Part shown: positions 1 through 11,734 of the stretch, piece after piece | How the letters are laid out: every line of letters starts with the position of its first letter | How positions within the stretch are numbered: position 1 is the stretch's first letter | Source: Ancistrus triradiatus | Taxonomy: Eukaryota > Chordata > Actinopteri > Siluriformes > Loricariidae | DNA length: 64,000 nucleotides | Reading direction: 5' to 3' | Assembly (NCBI GenBank): GCA_025084515.1 | Contig: JAJAGP010000273.1 | Location: 248,001 to 312,000 of the forward strand | Program-made: the position numbers and the translations under genes | Notes under the pieces: generated by a model | What the model saw: the letters and a program-made list of their open reading frames with translations, nothing else | What the model was told of the DNA's origin: nothing | The model's database searches: none

Positions 1-186
1 ACAGAAGCGCCCCGGATCCCGGAAAGCACAGACAGCAGCACCCACCTCAGCCACAGAGAAACCCGAACCGAACCGAACCGACCCGTAGTTTCTTCTTCCT
101 CCAGCTGGTTCTCCTTCTCTCTCTCTCTCTCTGTAGTTCGGACGTGACCAGCAGCAACGTGGTGATGCTGCTTATAGGGGCGGAAA

Positions 187-225
<39 letters not shown>

Positions 226-240
226 TCTAGTAAGAGCTAT
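1..240 (-). promoter_or_regulatory. Candidate TATA-type promoter and 5' non-coding exon
   Basis: The first 180 bases are much richer in G and C than the following 2 kb and contain a CCGAA/GGTTC short repeat (about 63-82). On the minus strand CCCCTATAAGCAGC (near 167-180) resembles a TATA box. Below it run GA-rich sequence and a possible splice donor, CTGAG/GTGGGT (near 44-54). There is no ATG between the TATA-like box and the window edge, so it could only be a 5' UTR exon or the start of one running off the window. A later alternative promoter of dpp10 would fit the strand. Speculative. Confidence 0.25.
187..228 (+). repeat. (CT)n microsatellite
   Basis: An almost pure CT run of about 42 bp, preceded by a second short run at 115-132. 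On the minus strand both are GA tracts flanking the TATA-like box. Confidence 0.9.
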
Positions 241-370
241 GTGCTCTCCTTAAAGAGAACCGTCACCCTAAATCAGCACGAAAACAACCGAGCACAGTTT
301 ATTAGCTACTATTACAGATATACAATATTTTTTGTTACTGGAGTAGAAGTAGTAGTAGTAATATTGTGAA

Positions 371-470
371 CATAATAATAATAATAATAATAATAATCAT
401 CATCATCATCATCATCATATGATCAATATTATTGTTAAATAGCAATATTATTATTAGTAGTAGTAGTAGC

Positions 471-500
<30 letters not shown>
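371..500 (+). repeat. Compound trinucleotide microsatellites (AAT)n, (CAT)n, (AGT)n
   Basis: (AAT)n at 371-397 changes directly into (CAT)n at 398-418, and an (AGT)n tract follows at 454-500. Confidence 0.9.
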
Positions 501-501
<1 letters not shown>

Positions 502-539
502 TTTTAAGGTCAGTATTGAACCAGGGACACCGGATTAGA

Positions 540-808
540 AATTAGAAAATTATTAGAAAAAAATTGAAATTATTATTATTGTTGTTGTTTGTGGCAGAAG
601 CACTAGTAAGATCAATATCATTATTATTAAAGATCAATATGATTCATTTAATAATTGTTGTAATAATTACTATTTTATTTGTTTTATCATTTTTTTAAAT
701 ATTATTTATTTTTATTACTATTGTAATTATTTTACATTGTCATTATGATGTTATTATTTCACTATTTCATTAGTAGTGGTATTATTTATTTATTATTAAT
801 AATAATAA

Positions 809-860
<52 letters not shown>

Positions 861-1235
861 ACTATTATGAATTAATTTATTATTACCATTAGTATTATAG
901 TATTATATATACTATTATATAAAAATATTATTTTTCATTGTAATTATTATTATTATTATTATTATTATTGTTATTATTGTATTTGTTTTATTATTGTTAT
1001 ATTACTATTATTAATTTATTTATTATTATTGTATGTATTTTTTTATTACTATCATTATTATTTGGGGATTGGTGGCACAGCTATTTATTCTCTAGCCCAC
1101 CACCACATGACCCAAGTGCCTTCCTGGTGGGTTGGGCATGGCCAGTGCAAAACTGGGGTGTGTCTGAGGGAGGTAGGGCTGTGATAGACTGGCCAAGAAA
1201 AATATTTTTCTTTGCCAGTTGTTATCACTAACATA

Positions 1236-1287
<52 letters not shown>

Positions 1288-1290
1288 GTT
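540..1290 (+). repeat. ATT-rich low-complexity region with (ATT)n microsatellites
   Basis: Long ATT/TTA tracts lie at about 811-855, 944-969 and 1217-1287 within nearly pure A/T sequence. The only non-repetitive island is about 1063-1210, a GC-richer stretch without recognisable features. Reading frames here (Ile/Leu/Tyr or poly-Asn) are translations of the repeat, not genes. Confidence 0.9.
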
Positions 1291-2400
1291 TTTTTCTAAA
1301 ATAGCTATATCTGATATAAACAAAATGCCACTCAAGTAAGGCCAATTATTCGACATGTCTGTCTTTACATATTTACTTGACTCTGTAGTCATAATTATGC
1401 CTCGCTGTGCTCATTATGGAGGGAATAAATGCCCTGGTTACACTACTGTGGGGCAGTTGTGGTGTTTTGGGAGTTTTATGCTGGGGCATTGGTCTTTCCA
1501 AAAGAGAAAATAGTTTTAACGTGTATGTATTTGTACATTATGAAACTATTATCCTTGCAGGCCTTCTAGTGACTCTGGCTGTGTTTTTGTGCTCTTGGGC
1601 ATGTCTCTGTACACGATGCCAGCTCTGAGAGCGCTGATGCTTACAGCGGTTACAATGAGGCCACAGATTTTCACGGGTTGTCAAATCGTGGCATCGTGAC
1701 GAGCTCGCGAGCGGGTGTCAATCAGTCAGATCTCAAACCAGCAGCGCCGTATGGAGGCATGAAAGCTGCCACGACAGATCACTGAACAACGATGATCACT
1801 CACAGGGCTCAGACTGAAACTACACACAACTACTTAACTTACACACTCTCACACACACACTCTCTCTCTCTCTCTCATGCTCTACAAGACACAAGATCAG
1901 CCAGGAAGTTTTGGCTTAAAGGTTTACTTACACTGAACTATTTACCAAAAAGCGAATGGTTCAAGTCTCAGTACTGCCAAGTTGTTCCAATCTTGGACTG
2001 TGTGACAGGGACCTTCTTGGTCCATCCTGCACATCATACCTGGGGACAAAAGTAACCAACTGCCCTCGGCTCACCAGAGATCATATTCGAACCAGGTTGG
2101 GAGAGCACTGGTTCTCGATGCTGAGCTTCCCCGGTAGGACTATGGCCTTCTGCTTCGTTAAAGTTAGCGGTTTGTGTTTGGTGTTGATGGAGCAGGCAGA
2201 AACAGAGATATAATAAGTTGCATGAGTTTCTGTAAGATATAAAATGATATTGTTTGTTAAACTGGAGCAAGAGAGTCAGTGTAATGGCTGGAATTTCTTT
2301 AACACTTTTCTTGTAAATGCTGCAAAAACATTGGAAGAAGAAATGCAGGAGAGTCATTAACTTGGAAATGATTGTATGTAGTTTGATTTGATCCTTAATC
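1291..2400. other. No gene seen
   Basis: Unique-looking AT-rich DNA with a short (AC)n(TC)n tract at 1847-1877. Short open frames on both strands have no recognisable domains. A GC-richer patch with several CpGs at about 1640-1780 has no visible coding signal. Confidence 0.5.
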
Positions 2401-2402
2401 CA

Positions 2403-3225
2403 CACTACTAGTGTTGCAGTCAAGGCTGTGTCCGAGTCAAGACCAAAACCAGGACACATCGAGACTGAGTCAAGAGCAAGACTGAGAGTGTCTGAGACGG
2501 AATTAAGATTTTTTTCATCATACAAAAATAAAAAGAAGAAAATGGAAAAAAGCAATTAGTCTGTATTTCACTTTACATTCATTACCATTCATTACACTGG
2601 ATAAATATTAATAAATCATATTATGTTTCATCATAGATTTAGTAAAATATGACATTAAATAATATATAGCCTAATTATTATTATATTATAGTCTTAGTCA
2701 AACTAAGGTCATGTAACTTTTGAACGCAAATGGTGATGACTCTGTTTCCCTTCTTCTCTCAGACTTAATTAGAATCACCTCATAAAGTCACCTGAATATA
2801 ACCAACAACATTCATTTTATCCATTTATTATTATTAAATTGTTATTAAAATATCATCATAATAACATTTCAATCTGCCCTCAAACACAAATGATCCTAAA
2901 CTATACAAATGAAATAAAGCTACAATCTTAACTTCCGACTATTCCAATAAAACGTGTTCATTGATTGGATCCTGAACAAGAAAAGCAGGAACTTGTTTTT
3001 CCCTGTTAGCCAATAAGAGTGCAGGTACGTAGAGAAAGGACCGATTTATTCAGTTTGGATGGATATTGATATTCAAAAATGATAAAAAAAAAAAGTTCAG
3101 TTTATAATTAAAGTTACCTCAAAAAAACGCATCAGACTCGGCAAGTCTTGACAACAGAGTCCAACCAGAGACCAAGACCAAACCAAATGAGGTCGAAACC
3201 AGACTCGAGTACTACAGCACTATCC
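2403..3225 (+). mobile_element. MITE-like element, copy 1 (GAGTC/GACC-rich ends)
   Basis: The ends are imperfect inverted repeats: left TAGTGTTGCAGTC and, read inversely, right TAGTGCTGTAGTA. Both subterminal parts are rich in GAGTCAAGACC-like motifs, while the core is AT-rich. A second copy lies in reverse orientation at 42735-43785, with recognisable matches along the whole length (for example the AACTTGTTTTTCCCTGTTAGCC block near 2990-3012 and its complement near 42940). No coding capacity. Probably a non-autonomous DNA transposon; superfamily not determined. Confidence 0.65.
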
Positions 3226-3252
3226 ACTACCTAATATATTGAAATATATATG

Positions 3253-4920
3253 CAGTGGGGCACTTCAGCTATGAGAGACAAAATGAGAAAAAAAAATACA
3301 GGAAATCACATTGTAGGATTTTTAAGGAATTTCATTGTAAATCATGGTGGACATTAAGTATTTGGTCACCCACAAACAAGCAAGACTTTTGTCTCTCACA
3401 GACTTGTAACTTCTTCTTTAAGAAGCTCTTCTGTCCTCCACTTGTTACCTGTATTAATGGCACCTGTTTGACCTTGTTATTCTGTAAAAAGACACTGTCC
3501 ACAGCCTCTCAAACAGTTCAGACTCCAAACCTCAACCATGGCCAACACCAAAGAGCTGTCTAAGGACACCAGGAAGAAAATGAAAAGAAAACTTGTAGAC
3601 CTGCACCAGGTTAGGAAAAGTGAATCTACAATAGGCAAGCAGTTTGGTGTGAATTAAATAAATCAACTGTGGGAAGCAAATGTATTGTACGACATACAAG
3701 ACCATTGATAATCTCCCTCGATCTGGGGCTCCACGGCAAGATGTCATCCCGTGGGGTCAAAATGATCATGAGAACGGTGAGCAAAAAATCCCAGAACTAC
3801 AAAAAAAAAAAAACACGGAGGGACCTGGTTGAATGACCTGCAGAGAGAGCTGGGACCAAAGTAACAAAGGCTACCATCAGTAAACACCAATACGCCGAGA
3901 GGGACTCAGATCCTGCAGTGCCAGGCGTGCCCCCTGCTTTAAGCCAGTACATGTCCAGGCCCGTCTGAAAGTTTTGCCAGGAGAGCACATGGATGATCCA
4001 GAAGAGGATTGGGAGAGAATATCATGTGGTCAGAGATAAAACCAAAATAGAACTCTTTGGTAAAAAACTCAACTGGAGGAAGAAGAATGAATGCTGAGTG
4101 GCATCCCAAGAACACCATACCTACTGTGAAGCATTAGGGGTGGAAAACCTGCATGCTTTGGGGCCCCCTGTTCTTCTGCAAAGGGGGAAGGGACAAACTG
4201 ATCCATGAATAAGGGAATAATGAACGGGGCCAGGTATCGTGAGATTTAAGCCAAAACCTCCTTCCATCAGTGAGAGCATTGAAGATGGAACGTGGGCTGG
4301 GTCTTCCAGCATGAACAATGATCCCAAACACACCGCTCGGGCAAACAAAGCAGTGGCTCCGTAATAAAAAGCATTCTGGAGGTCCTGGAGTGGCCTAGCC
4401 AGTCTCCAGACCTCAGCCCCATAGAAAATGTGTGGAGGGAGTTTGAAAGGTCGTGTGTTGCCCCAATACATCACTGCTCTTAGAGGGAGAATATGCAGGG
4501 GAGGGGAAGTGAATGCGGCCAAAATACCGCTACAGTGTGTGCTGCCCAACCTGGTGAAGACTTACAGGAACCGTTGTTGACTCGTCATGCCAAAATGTTA
4601 TGTTATTACAAAGGTTACAAAGGTATGCCAGTGCTGTTACAAAGTAACGGAGTTGAAATTTGTTATTGAAAATACTTACAGTATTTCCACCATTATTTTA
4701 CAATTATTAAATTCTTAAAAAATACTACCCACGTGTGAATTGATTTTTTTTACAGTGTGTGCCAACCCTGGTGAAGACTTACAGGAAAAAACCGTTTGAC
4801 CTCTTACATTGCTCAACAATCGGTTATGTTACAAAGTATTGAGTTGAACTTCTGTTATTGACCAAATACTTACAGTATTTTCCACCATTATTTACAATTA
4901 AATTCTTTAAAATAGTATAG
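3253..4920 (+). mobile_element. Degenerate Tc1-like transposon (terminal CAGTGGGGC family)
   Basis: The left end starts with CAGTGGGGCA and a segment (ATGAGAGACAAAATGAG, 3270-3287) typical of the ends of a fish Tc1-like family. The transposase region follows, then a 3' flank. The right outer inverted repeat is missing or unrecognisable. The 3' portion (about 4531-4750) is repeated in tandem at 4751-4920. Many indels relative to a functional Tc1 frame show it is old and inactive. Confidence 0.85.
3538..4655 (+). pseudogene. Broken Tc1-like transposase (DD34E family)
   Basis: The expected start ATGGCCAACACC lies at 3538. Recognisable blocks follow in order: the N-terminal helix-turn-helix region (KELSKDTRKK..., 3540-3640), the linker with RSGAP (about 3715-3735), the first catalytic D region near 4020-4060, a TVKH block near 4120, and the block before the last acidic residue (SPDLSPIENVW, about 4405-4440). 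Frames shift repeatedly through single-base indels (for example an A-run at 3800-3812) and a short stop-containing frame interrupts each part, so no enzyme can be made. Confidence 0.8.
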
Positions 4921-5008
4921 TATATATATTATCATATTAACACAACAGACTTGGATACAAACATAAATAACAAAAGCTTGCAAAGAGTTTATATTATACA
5001 TAAAAAAA

Positions 5009-5046
5009 ATATATATAGATATATATATATATAGTATTTATATATA

Positions 5047-5080
<34 letters not shown>
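5009..5080 (+). repeat. (AT)n microsatellite
   Basis: A nearly pure TA run of about 70 bp just beyond the Tc1-like element. Confidence 0.9.
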
Positions 5081-5082
<2 letters not shown>

Positions 5083-5450
5083 ATGAAAAACTATGAGTCT
5101 AAGCAAAAAAAAAGGGGGGATCAGGAGATATTAGTTTGGTTGTGCTTAAAAAAGGAAGATACTCTGACACTAACCTGTCAACAAAAAAGAAAAAACAAAA
5201 ATAGTCCATTATTCTGTTGTTTGTCCTTTTTCTGCTGGTTGTGGCAGTAGTAGATAGAAAAGTAGCTGTTTGTTGGTTTTTAGAGACGTTTGACAAACAG
5301 GTGTTGTTCCACAATCACACTTCGTGCAAAAAAAAGTTGTTATTATAAAACCAAAAAATGACCTAGTACTTATCCTGACAGATACTGCAATCACACTGTC
5401 ACAACGTGTATGGTGTAGGTGTAAAGGATACATCCCATTCATATCATTCC

Positions 5451-5490
<40 letters not shown>
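5451..5490 (+). repeat. (CT)n microsatellite
   Basis: A 40-bp CT run with one CC interruption. Confidence 0.9.
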
Positions 5491-5493
<3 letters not shown>

Positions 5494-6830
5494 TTTCTAA
5501 AGGTCAAATTCAGATCAGGCCTGATGGAGAGGTGGATGGAGGATGTGTGACTCTGCAGGGCCAGACAGGGTCACCGAGGGCCGGAGGGATTTCTGTTTGA
5601 TGGATGAACAAGTACTAATGAAAGAACCAAGAAAGTCTGAACTAAACCCACAAGGACCGAACGCATGTGAGGCAGAATCCCAAAGTCCGCTGCTGAGTGA
5701 CGCTCAGAATGCAGGGCCAACTGATTAGTACCAAAAACTCGCCGGTTTATCCTCTTCCCACAGGGCATCCCGGTAAATGCTGCACATGCACCCAACCATC
5801 TACATGATGGAAAAGAAAACAGGACTCATCACTATCTTTTTCTGTAGGGTCAGCACTCTAAAGCCAGGGTTACACTACACGATTTGTACCCCTTGTTTAA
5901 CCGTGATCCTCAGACTGAACGAGCCTGTACTGGTTGGCCCTAGTCTGCAGATTTTCTGCAGGGTCTTGATGTTATCTGTAAGAATGAATTATTAACTACA
6001 GTTATCTAATGAATACGTTTATACTAATAGTTTAAATGAAATAAATAAATGAATAAATAATAATTTGTTAGTCATACTCTAATCCCATGGGTCTTGCTCT
6101 GAGGTGCTGCTTTTAAGTTTGTCAACATACACTTTGCACATGTTAAATAGAATTAAAATAAAACAGTCACTGGGGAAAAATCTGTATATAAAATTACTTT
6201 ATAATGAATCAATAATATTCTTTTGTAAGGATGTGTGTGTACAGGTCTACTCTGTTAGGTTATGTATGATTTAAATCTTTAACTAAAAATCTTGAAAAGA
6301 CAAAAGGAACCAAAATGAAAAAAATGAAAGGGAAAAACTATAATTTATGTTAATTTTTGTCAAAGAAAAAAAGATTTGAAGTGAATATATTTATTATTTT
6401 GGTTCTTTCTTTCTGACATACTCTCTTTCTTAGATACTCATCAGGGGTTCCAAAGAAAAACAGGTTGGGAAGCATTGCTCTAATCCTTCATCACTGCTCA
6501 CAGGATGCTGCTACAGGATGCTTGGGGCTGGATATTTATGGCTGGTGGACTATTTTCAGTTAAGCAGTGACACTGTGGTGTTAAAAAGGTTTTTAAAAAT
6601 GCGTTTGAGTAGGTCATGGTTCTGTAATGAGTTCTGACATTTTGTGTTTTTGAACTTAGTGTTGAACTATTTTATTTTCGTGTTAGCTTTCATATTTTTT
6701 TTTTTTTGTGTGTGTATTATACATTTCAATGTTTGGTGTTTTGGGCCCAATTTGGGCCCTATGCACACCACTGGGTTCAACTTGGGTTGTTAGAAAAGTG
6801 CTTTATAACTTTACTTATTTGCTTAAAAAC
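5491..6830. other. No gene seen
   Basis: AT-rich sequence without a long reading frame, RNA gene or clear repeat. A palindrome, TTGGGCCCAATTTGGGCCC, lies near 6742-6762. Confidence 0.4.
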
Positions 6831-7040
6831 TCCAGCAGCACTGCTATATGATCCTCTCATACCAGAGAAACACACACCAACATAAAACCACCACAGAGAA
6901 CAGAATAAAGGGGACAAACAAAGCGTGTAGAAAAACAGATGGACTACAGTCTGTAATTACAGAACTACAAAGTGCAGCATTATGGGGAGTGGAGCTGATA
7001 AGGTTGAGATGTACCTAATAAAGTGGCCGGTGAGTGTATA
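6830..7040 (+). repeat. Dispersed fish repeat ending in a Tc1-type terminus
   Basis: The sequence AGCAGCACTGCTATATGATCC through AACAGATGGACTACAGTCTGT belongs to a very common dispersed fish repeat. It ends with TACCTAATAAAGTGGCCGGTGAGTG (7012-7036), which is the terminal repeat of the Tc1-like family also seen at 13425, 26300, 37355 and 59030. No coding capacity. Confidence 0.55.
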
Positions 7041-7230
7041 TCATATTAATGAGTGTATCAAGGATTAAGGATCATTATAATGGGGAATCACAGATCCAAC
7101 TTCTCCACTTTTCAGATTTGTATTCACCATGTTTAGCTTTAGTGCAGTTTTCCACCCGGCGTCCGTTTCTCGCTTTCTTTCGCTATCTTAATATAATCTA
7201 AAATTACAGACCGAGTTGTGAGGCTATGAG

Positions 7231-7252
7231 CACACACACACACACACACACA
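7231..7252 (+). repeat. (CA)n microsatellite
   Basis: Eleven CA units. Confidence 0.9.
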
Positions 7253-7659
7253 AAACCGTGTTCGTCCATGTACTACACATACGACGGCATTCACACACAT
7301 TCTGCCATATGCACAAGACAAAAGCAGATCAGTGTTATTACACACGCTCGATCCTAAGCTTATTATTCAGCTGTTAAGCTTATTAACCTTCGCTTATGAG
7401 ATTCAAATTTAGTTAAAGAGTCCTCTTGTGAAGCAGCACTCAGAGGGCAGAGGGTATATATGTTTATATTAGTGACGGCCATTTCCTGGAATTATGTAGT
7501 CAAGCAATAAACGCATAAAGAAAGAAACGAGGAAACAGCTTGACATGTGTTTTACTTTCACAGGGTTTTGGAAGAAATTAAATAACCGTGCAACCCTGGC
7601 ATCCTTAATGATAGCAAAACAAAAAGAGATGTTTGGCACATCCAGTGCTGCTGTCTTAT

Positions 7660-7800
7660 GACTTTTACATTTACAACTGATGCAGTCTCACCATCCAAGA
7701 AGTTCTGGGTTAAGAGCCTTGCTCAAGGACCCAACAGGGGCGGCTTGGCAGAGGTCCAAAGCCCATAAGTATAAACTAGAGCCAACCCTCTAACATAGTC
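7660..7800 (-). repeat. tRNA-like SINE fragment, antisense
   Basis: The block GGGTTAAGAGCCTTGCTCAAGGACCCAACAG... is the 3' part of the common fish tRNA-like repeat seen in tandem at 55680-57480, here in reverse orientation and without an intact A box. Confidence 0.5.
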
Positions 7801-8069
7801 AATTTGACTTTAGAGTTTCGATACCTCTGGATTTTGTAGCTCTTCATTAGCAATAGCAATTGCTAACACAGGATGACTGTAATTTGGGACTCAAAAAAGA
7901 CATCGGGGGAGGGGGTACAGGGTATCCAGGCAGCTGGATTCGATTGGAGGGTGAAAAGTTTGGGCATGCAGGATTTAAGTAAGGAGTTGCACCGTGAACA
8001 TTAATAGATTGACATTCAGTCTTTTAGTTATCTGTTACGCTCAAATCAGTGTTCAGTCCTTCGTGTTTG

Positions 8070-9020
8070 TGGTTAGGGTTATTAATAGGAGTTATGGGTT
8101 AGGATTAGGGGTTAGTGTTAGGGATAGGGTTTAGGTTTGGGGTTATGGCTTAGGGTTAGGTTTTAGGGTTGGGATTAGGGGTGAGAGTTGGGGGTTAGGG
8201 TTATGGCTTGGGGTTAGGGTTAGGGTTAGGATTGGGGGTTAGAGCATGGGATTAGGGTTAGGATTGGGAGTTAGGGTTAGGATTGGGGGTTAGGGTTAGG
8301 GCTTGGGGTTAGGGCTAGGATTGGGAGTTAGGGTTAGAGCATGGGGTTAGGGTTAAGATTGCGGGTTAGGGCTTGGGGTTAGGGTTAGGATTGGGGGTTA
8401 GGGTTAGAGCATGGGATTAGGGTTAGGATTTGGGGTTAGGTTTAGGGCTTGGGGTTAGGGTTAGGATTGGGGTTAGAATTGGGGAGTAGGGATAGAGCAT
8501 GGGGTTAGGGTTAGGATTGGGGATTAGGGTTAGGGCTTGGGGTTAGGGTTAGGATTGGGAGTTTGGGTTAGAGTATGGGGTTAGGGTTTGGATTGGGGAT
8601 TAGGGTTAGAGCATGGGGTTAGGGTTAGGGTTAGGGTTAGAGGTGAGATTTGGGGTTAGAGTTAGGGTTGGGTTTAGTTTTACTATTGGGGTAAGGATTA
8701 GGTTTAGGGTTAGGGGTTAAGATTAGGGGTTAGAGGTGGGGATTAGGGCTTAGGGTTAAGGGTTAGGGTAGGGTCTAGGGTTAGGGTTGGGGTTAGAGTT
8801 GAGAATTACAGTAAGGTTTAATATTAAGGGTTTAGGGTTGGGGTTAAGGTTAGGGAGTTATGGTTAGGATTTATGATTATGGTTAGGGTTAGGATTTAAA
8901 TTAGATTTTATAGTTTGAGTTAGGGTTAACCCTAGTTTTCTGAGTTTGGGATTACTGATTAGGGGCTATGCTTTAAGATTTAGAGTTATGATTAAGGGAT
9001 TGAGGTTTAGGGGTTATGTT
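8070..9020 (+). repeat. Degenerate telomere-like (TTAGGG)n interstitial array
   Basis: About 950 bp made of GGGTTAGGGTTAGG, GGATTGGGGG, AGAGCATGGGG and GGGCTTGGGG modules. Exact TTAGGG hexamers recur dozens of times, mixed with variants, and a higher-order unit of roughly 40-60 bp is visible between 8180 and 8630. The borders fade into TTAGG-like variants. The G-rich strand is the plus strand throughout. It is not a chromosome end, since ordinary sequence continues on both sides; it may be an interstitial telomeric sequence or a minisatellite. Confidence 0.9.
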
Positions 9021-9171
9021 TTTCACTGTGCTTAATTTAATTTCTGTTGTTACAAAATTGATTTTCTTACCATCAATCCGTTACCATCGATTTTAAATGA
9101 GTTTCTCAACTGGTACTTTTTCACTGGACATATAAAGCGTAATCGTATGTATGTAGCAGTATCTAGTTAGG

Positions 9172-9250
9172 TGGCATGGGGGCACAGTGTTTAGTACTGT
9201 CACCTCACAGCTTCACAGATCCCTGGTTCAATTCTGACTTGTGCCAAAAG
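9172..9250 (+). repeat. tRNA-like SINE head
   Basis: GTGGCATGGGGGCACAGTGTTTAGTACTGTCACCTCACAG followed by CCTGGTTCAATTCTGA gives A-box-like and B-box-like motifs of the fish SINE whose fuller copies are at 34900, 43292 and 45837. The body is degenerate or lost after about 9250. Confidence 0.55.
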
Positions 9251-9780
9251 ATAAGAAAAGATTCAGGCATTTACACGTATTAAATTATCACCTATCTGTT
9301 GGCTTTGAGTCCGACCTGCATGTTTACCTTCACAGATACAGTGTGCTATTTTACAATTGACTGAAAGTGATAACAAGGAGCAGGATTCTGAAGGATGACT
9401 AAGCAGACACCTCACTAAAGGTGGCATTAGCACAAAAGTGTTTATGTCAGCGTGCCAGACAGCAGGGAGTAAAATCAGACAAGAGAATCGACAAGATTAA
9501 ATATACCCGAGTGAAGCCATCTGAAAATGAGAACAGCGTGATTGCATGACTTTACAAAACCGAGAACGAACAAAGAGGAACAAAGAGTCAGAGGGAAGAC
9601 TTGGATTTGGGGAGCTACGGATTTGAGATTTGAAAAGCGGGTTAGGAGATTACAATACCCCGTCCATCCTGTGAAACAGTCTCTCAGTTTCTTTCTGCTT
9701 TCCCTCAGGGTTAGTAGAAGGAAACTCATGTCAGAGTCCACTTTCTCACTTTGTCCTCAGTAACACTTGCATATCTCAGA

Positions 9781-9782
9781 TA

Positions 9783-9819
<37 letters not shown>

Positions 9820-9900
9820 GTTTAATTTATATAGCAACTTTCACAGGACCCAAGGACGCTTAACAATTTCCAGATATACAGTAGACATACAGCAATACAA
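9781..9900 (+). repeat. (AAT)n microsatellite plus dispersed-repeat fragment
   Basis: (AAT)n at 9781-9819 is followed by TTTAATTTATATAGCAACTTTCACAGGACCCAAGGACGC, a motif found widely dispersed in fish genomes. No coding. Confidence 0.6.
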
Positions 9901-10155
9901 AACAAGCAAACACATCAAACATTAGTTGGAGAAGACAGCATGAAAGTTGAAGATGAAGTATTTGATTTCTAGATTTGATTTCTTCAAACATAGAGTCACT
10001 TTAGCAAAGCATTCAGCCCCATATTTACAACCCCCAACGCTTCATCACTAGATGTGGCACATTTCGTAAGACTGCTAAGCATGCTTCGATGATAAAGAGA
10101 CAACATAGCTCTTCTTCCAAACAAATTTTAATTACAAAATTATAATCATCTTCAA

Positions 10156-10850
10156 TTGTTGTGGGGGGCAATTTAGGGCTCATAAAGACGTTAAAAAAAA
10201 CTAAATAATGATGTGATTTCAAACAGATTTGATACAAAAGCAGTGGAGCAAAGATGGGTGGAGGATCTCCAGTTTGTCAACAAATGTGTGAGAAAAAGAC
10301 TGGAATGTTTAAAAGGACTATATATTTCTCCCTCTACAGTGCATAATATCAGTCAACGATTCAAGGAATCTGGAGGAATTTCCTAAAAGGCCTAAACTGA
10401 AGAGGGGTGATCTCTGCTCCCTCAGACGGCACTGCATCAAGAACCATCATTCATCAATAGCTGATAGAACCACATGGACATGGTATTACTTTATCAAACC
10501 TTTATGAAGCTCTACAATACAGAGTTACATTCACACATACCACTTAAAACGTTACTGTGCTAAATAGAAGCCTTATGTTATAACCATGTTCAGAAGCGGC
10601 TCGACTTTCATTACACAGTGGAAACGGGGATTGTCCTCAGACCAATCAGTATAACAGATATTTTTTAGAAGATGAAAAGGACCATCCAGACTGTTATCAG
10701 AAGTCCAAAAGCCAGGCTCTGTCATGGTATGTGGTCGGGTCAGGGCCCTTGGTAAAGGTCATTGCCACTTCTGTGATGCAGCATTAATGCAGAAAAGTAC
10801 ACTGAGATTTTAGAGCAACATAAGCTGCCCTCAAGATGTCATCTCCCATG
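10156..10850 (+). mobile_element. Tc1-like fragment, 'SLRRHCIKN' family, copy A (longest)
   Basis: In order: the subterminal region, HTH-containing N-terminal transposase remnants, the block encoding RGDLCSLRRHCIKNHHSSI (about 10400-10460), the ...YCAK segment (10550), then parts of the DDE domain (PDCYQKSKSQALS near 10690, and TEILEQHKLPS near 10800-10835). This copy reaches farther into the catalytic domain than the other four in the window. Stops and frameshifts interrupt it and no terminal repeats are clear. Confidence 0.75.
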
Positions 10851-11730
10851 CTCTGTGATCCTGCTTCTAGTCCAGCTTTGACATTTATGCTTTCCTCACC
10901 AACCGACGATGCAAAAGACTTTAGACAGCTATTGATTTAACATCAGTCTTCCGGCGAGTGTAAGTCCAGCAATCAGCTTTGCTGAGAGAATTTACAAATG
11001 TGTTGGAGACGTACTGATGGTGATGATCTACATCTAATCGACTGCCTTATGGCATCTTTCAGCATGGATGTTCTCATCTCTCTCTTTAGCGATGAGCTCT
11101 GCCTGTTACCAGGAGAAACATCTCAGGCCGAACAAACCCGGCTGAGTAATGGAAGGCCGTCTGCTCAAGTCCTCGTGAGTAATGATGGAAATTAGTGGAG
11201 CGCTGCGCCCAGCTGCTGAGGCTGTCGGTTATTTGTATTGACTCGTTTTCTCATTGGAAATAAAGATTAAAACTTCACAATAGTGCTCCTCATGTATGAT
11301 TAGGAATGATTGAAATGTGTTCGATCCATTACAGCTCTCTTATTAGGGTTTTATTAAACGTTGCAATGATGTTATTGGGTCTATGGGGTAAGACTGCAGG
11401 AGGAATATATTTATCTATTTATTTGACAGTTTGGACTCTGCAACCTCTGAAAAACAACCAAAGCTGGACCTGAAACAAATCTCCACGGGCATCTCACAGA
11501 ACTTATAATGCCAGGAAACCTCCCACTGCTGGCATTACACAGAACATCCCTTTGTTTCCAGAGTCCGCAAGTCCAGTGGTTGATTCTCTGGTGCTGGTTA
11601 AGGCCAGCTGAGCCCCTAACATCAAAATACAGGAGACTGGAAAATAATTCTCATGTCAGTGCTCTGTTTTGACAAAGGTTCCCGAGACTGAGCACCACTC
11701 ACGGTGAGAATGGTGCAGAACCAGAACCAG
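10851..11730. other. No gene seen
   Basis: Mixed-composition DNA. A 65-codon open frame at 10998-11195 has no recognised domain and no splice context that I can support. Confidence 0.4.
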
Positions 11731-11734
11731 AGCA

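Noticed and set aside
2034..2555. 173-codon minus-strand ORF
   Set aside because: Half of it lies in the MITE end and the rest in anonymous AT-rich DNA; no domain, low-complexity Phe/Leu ends.
8070..9020. True chromosome end
   Set aside because: Ordinary sequence continues on both sides and most units are variants.
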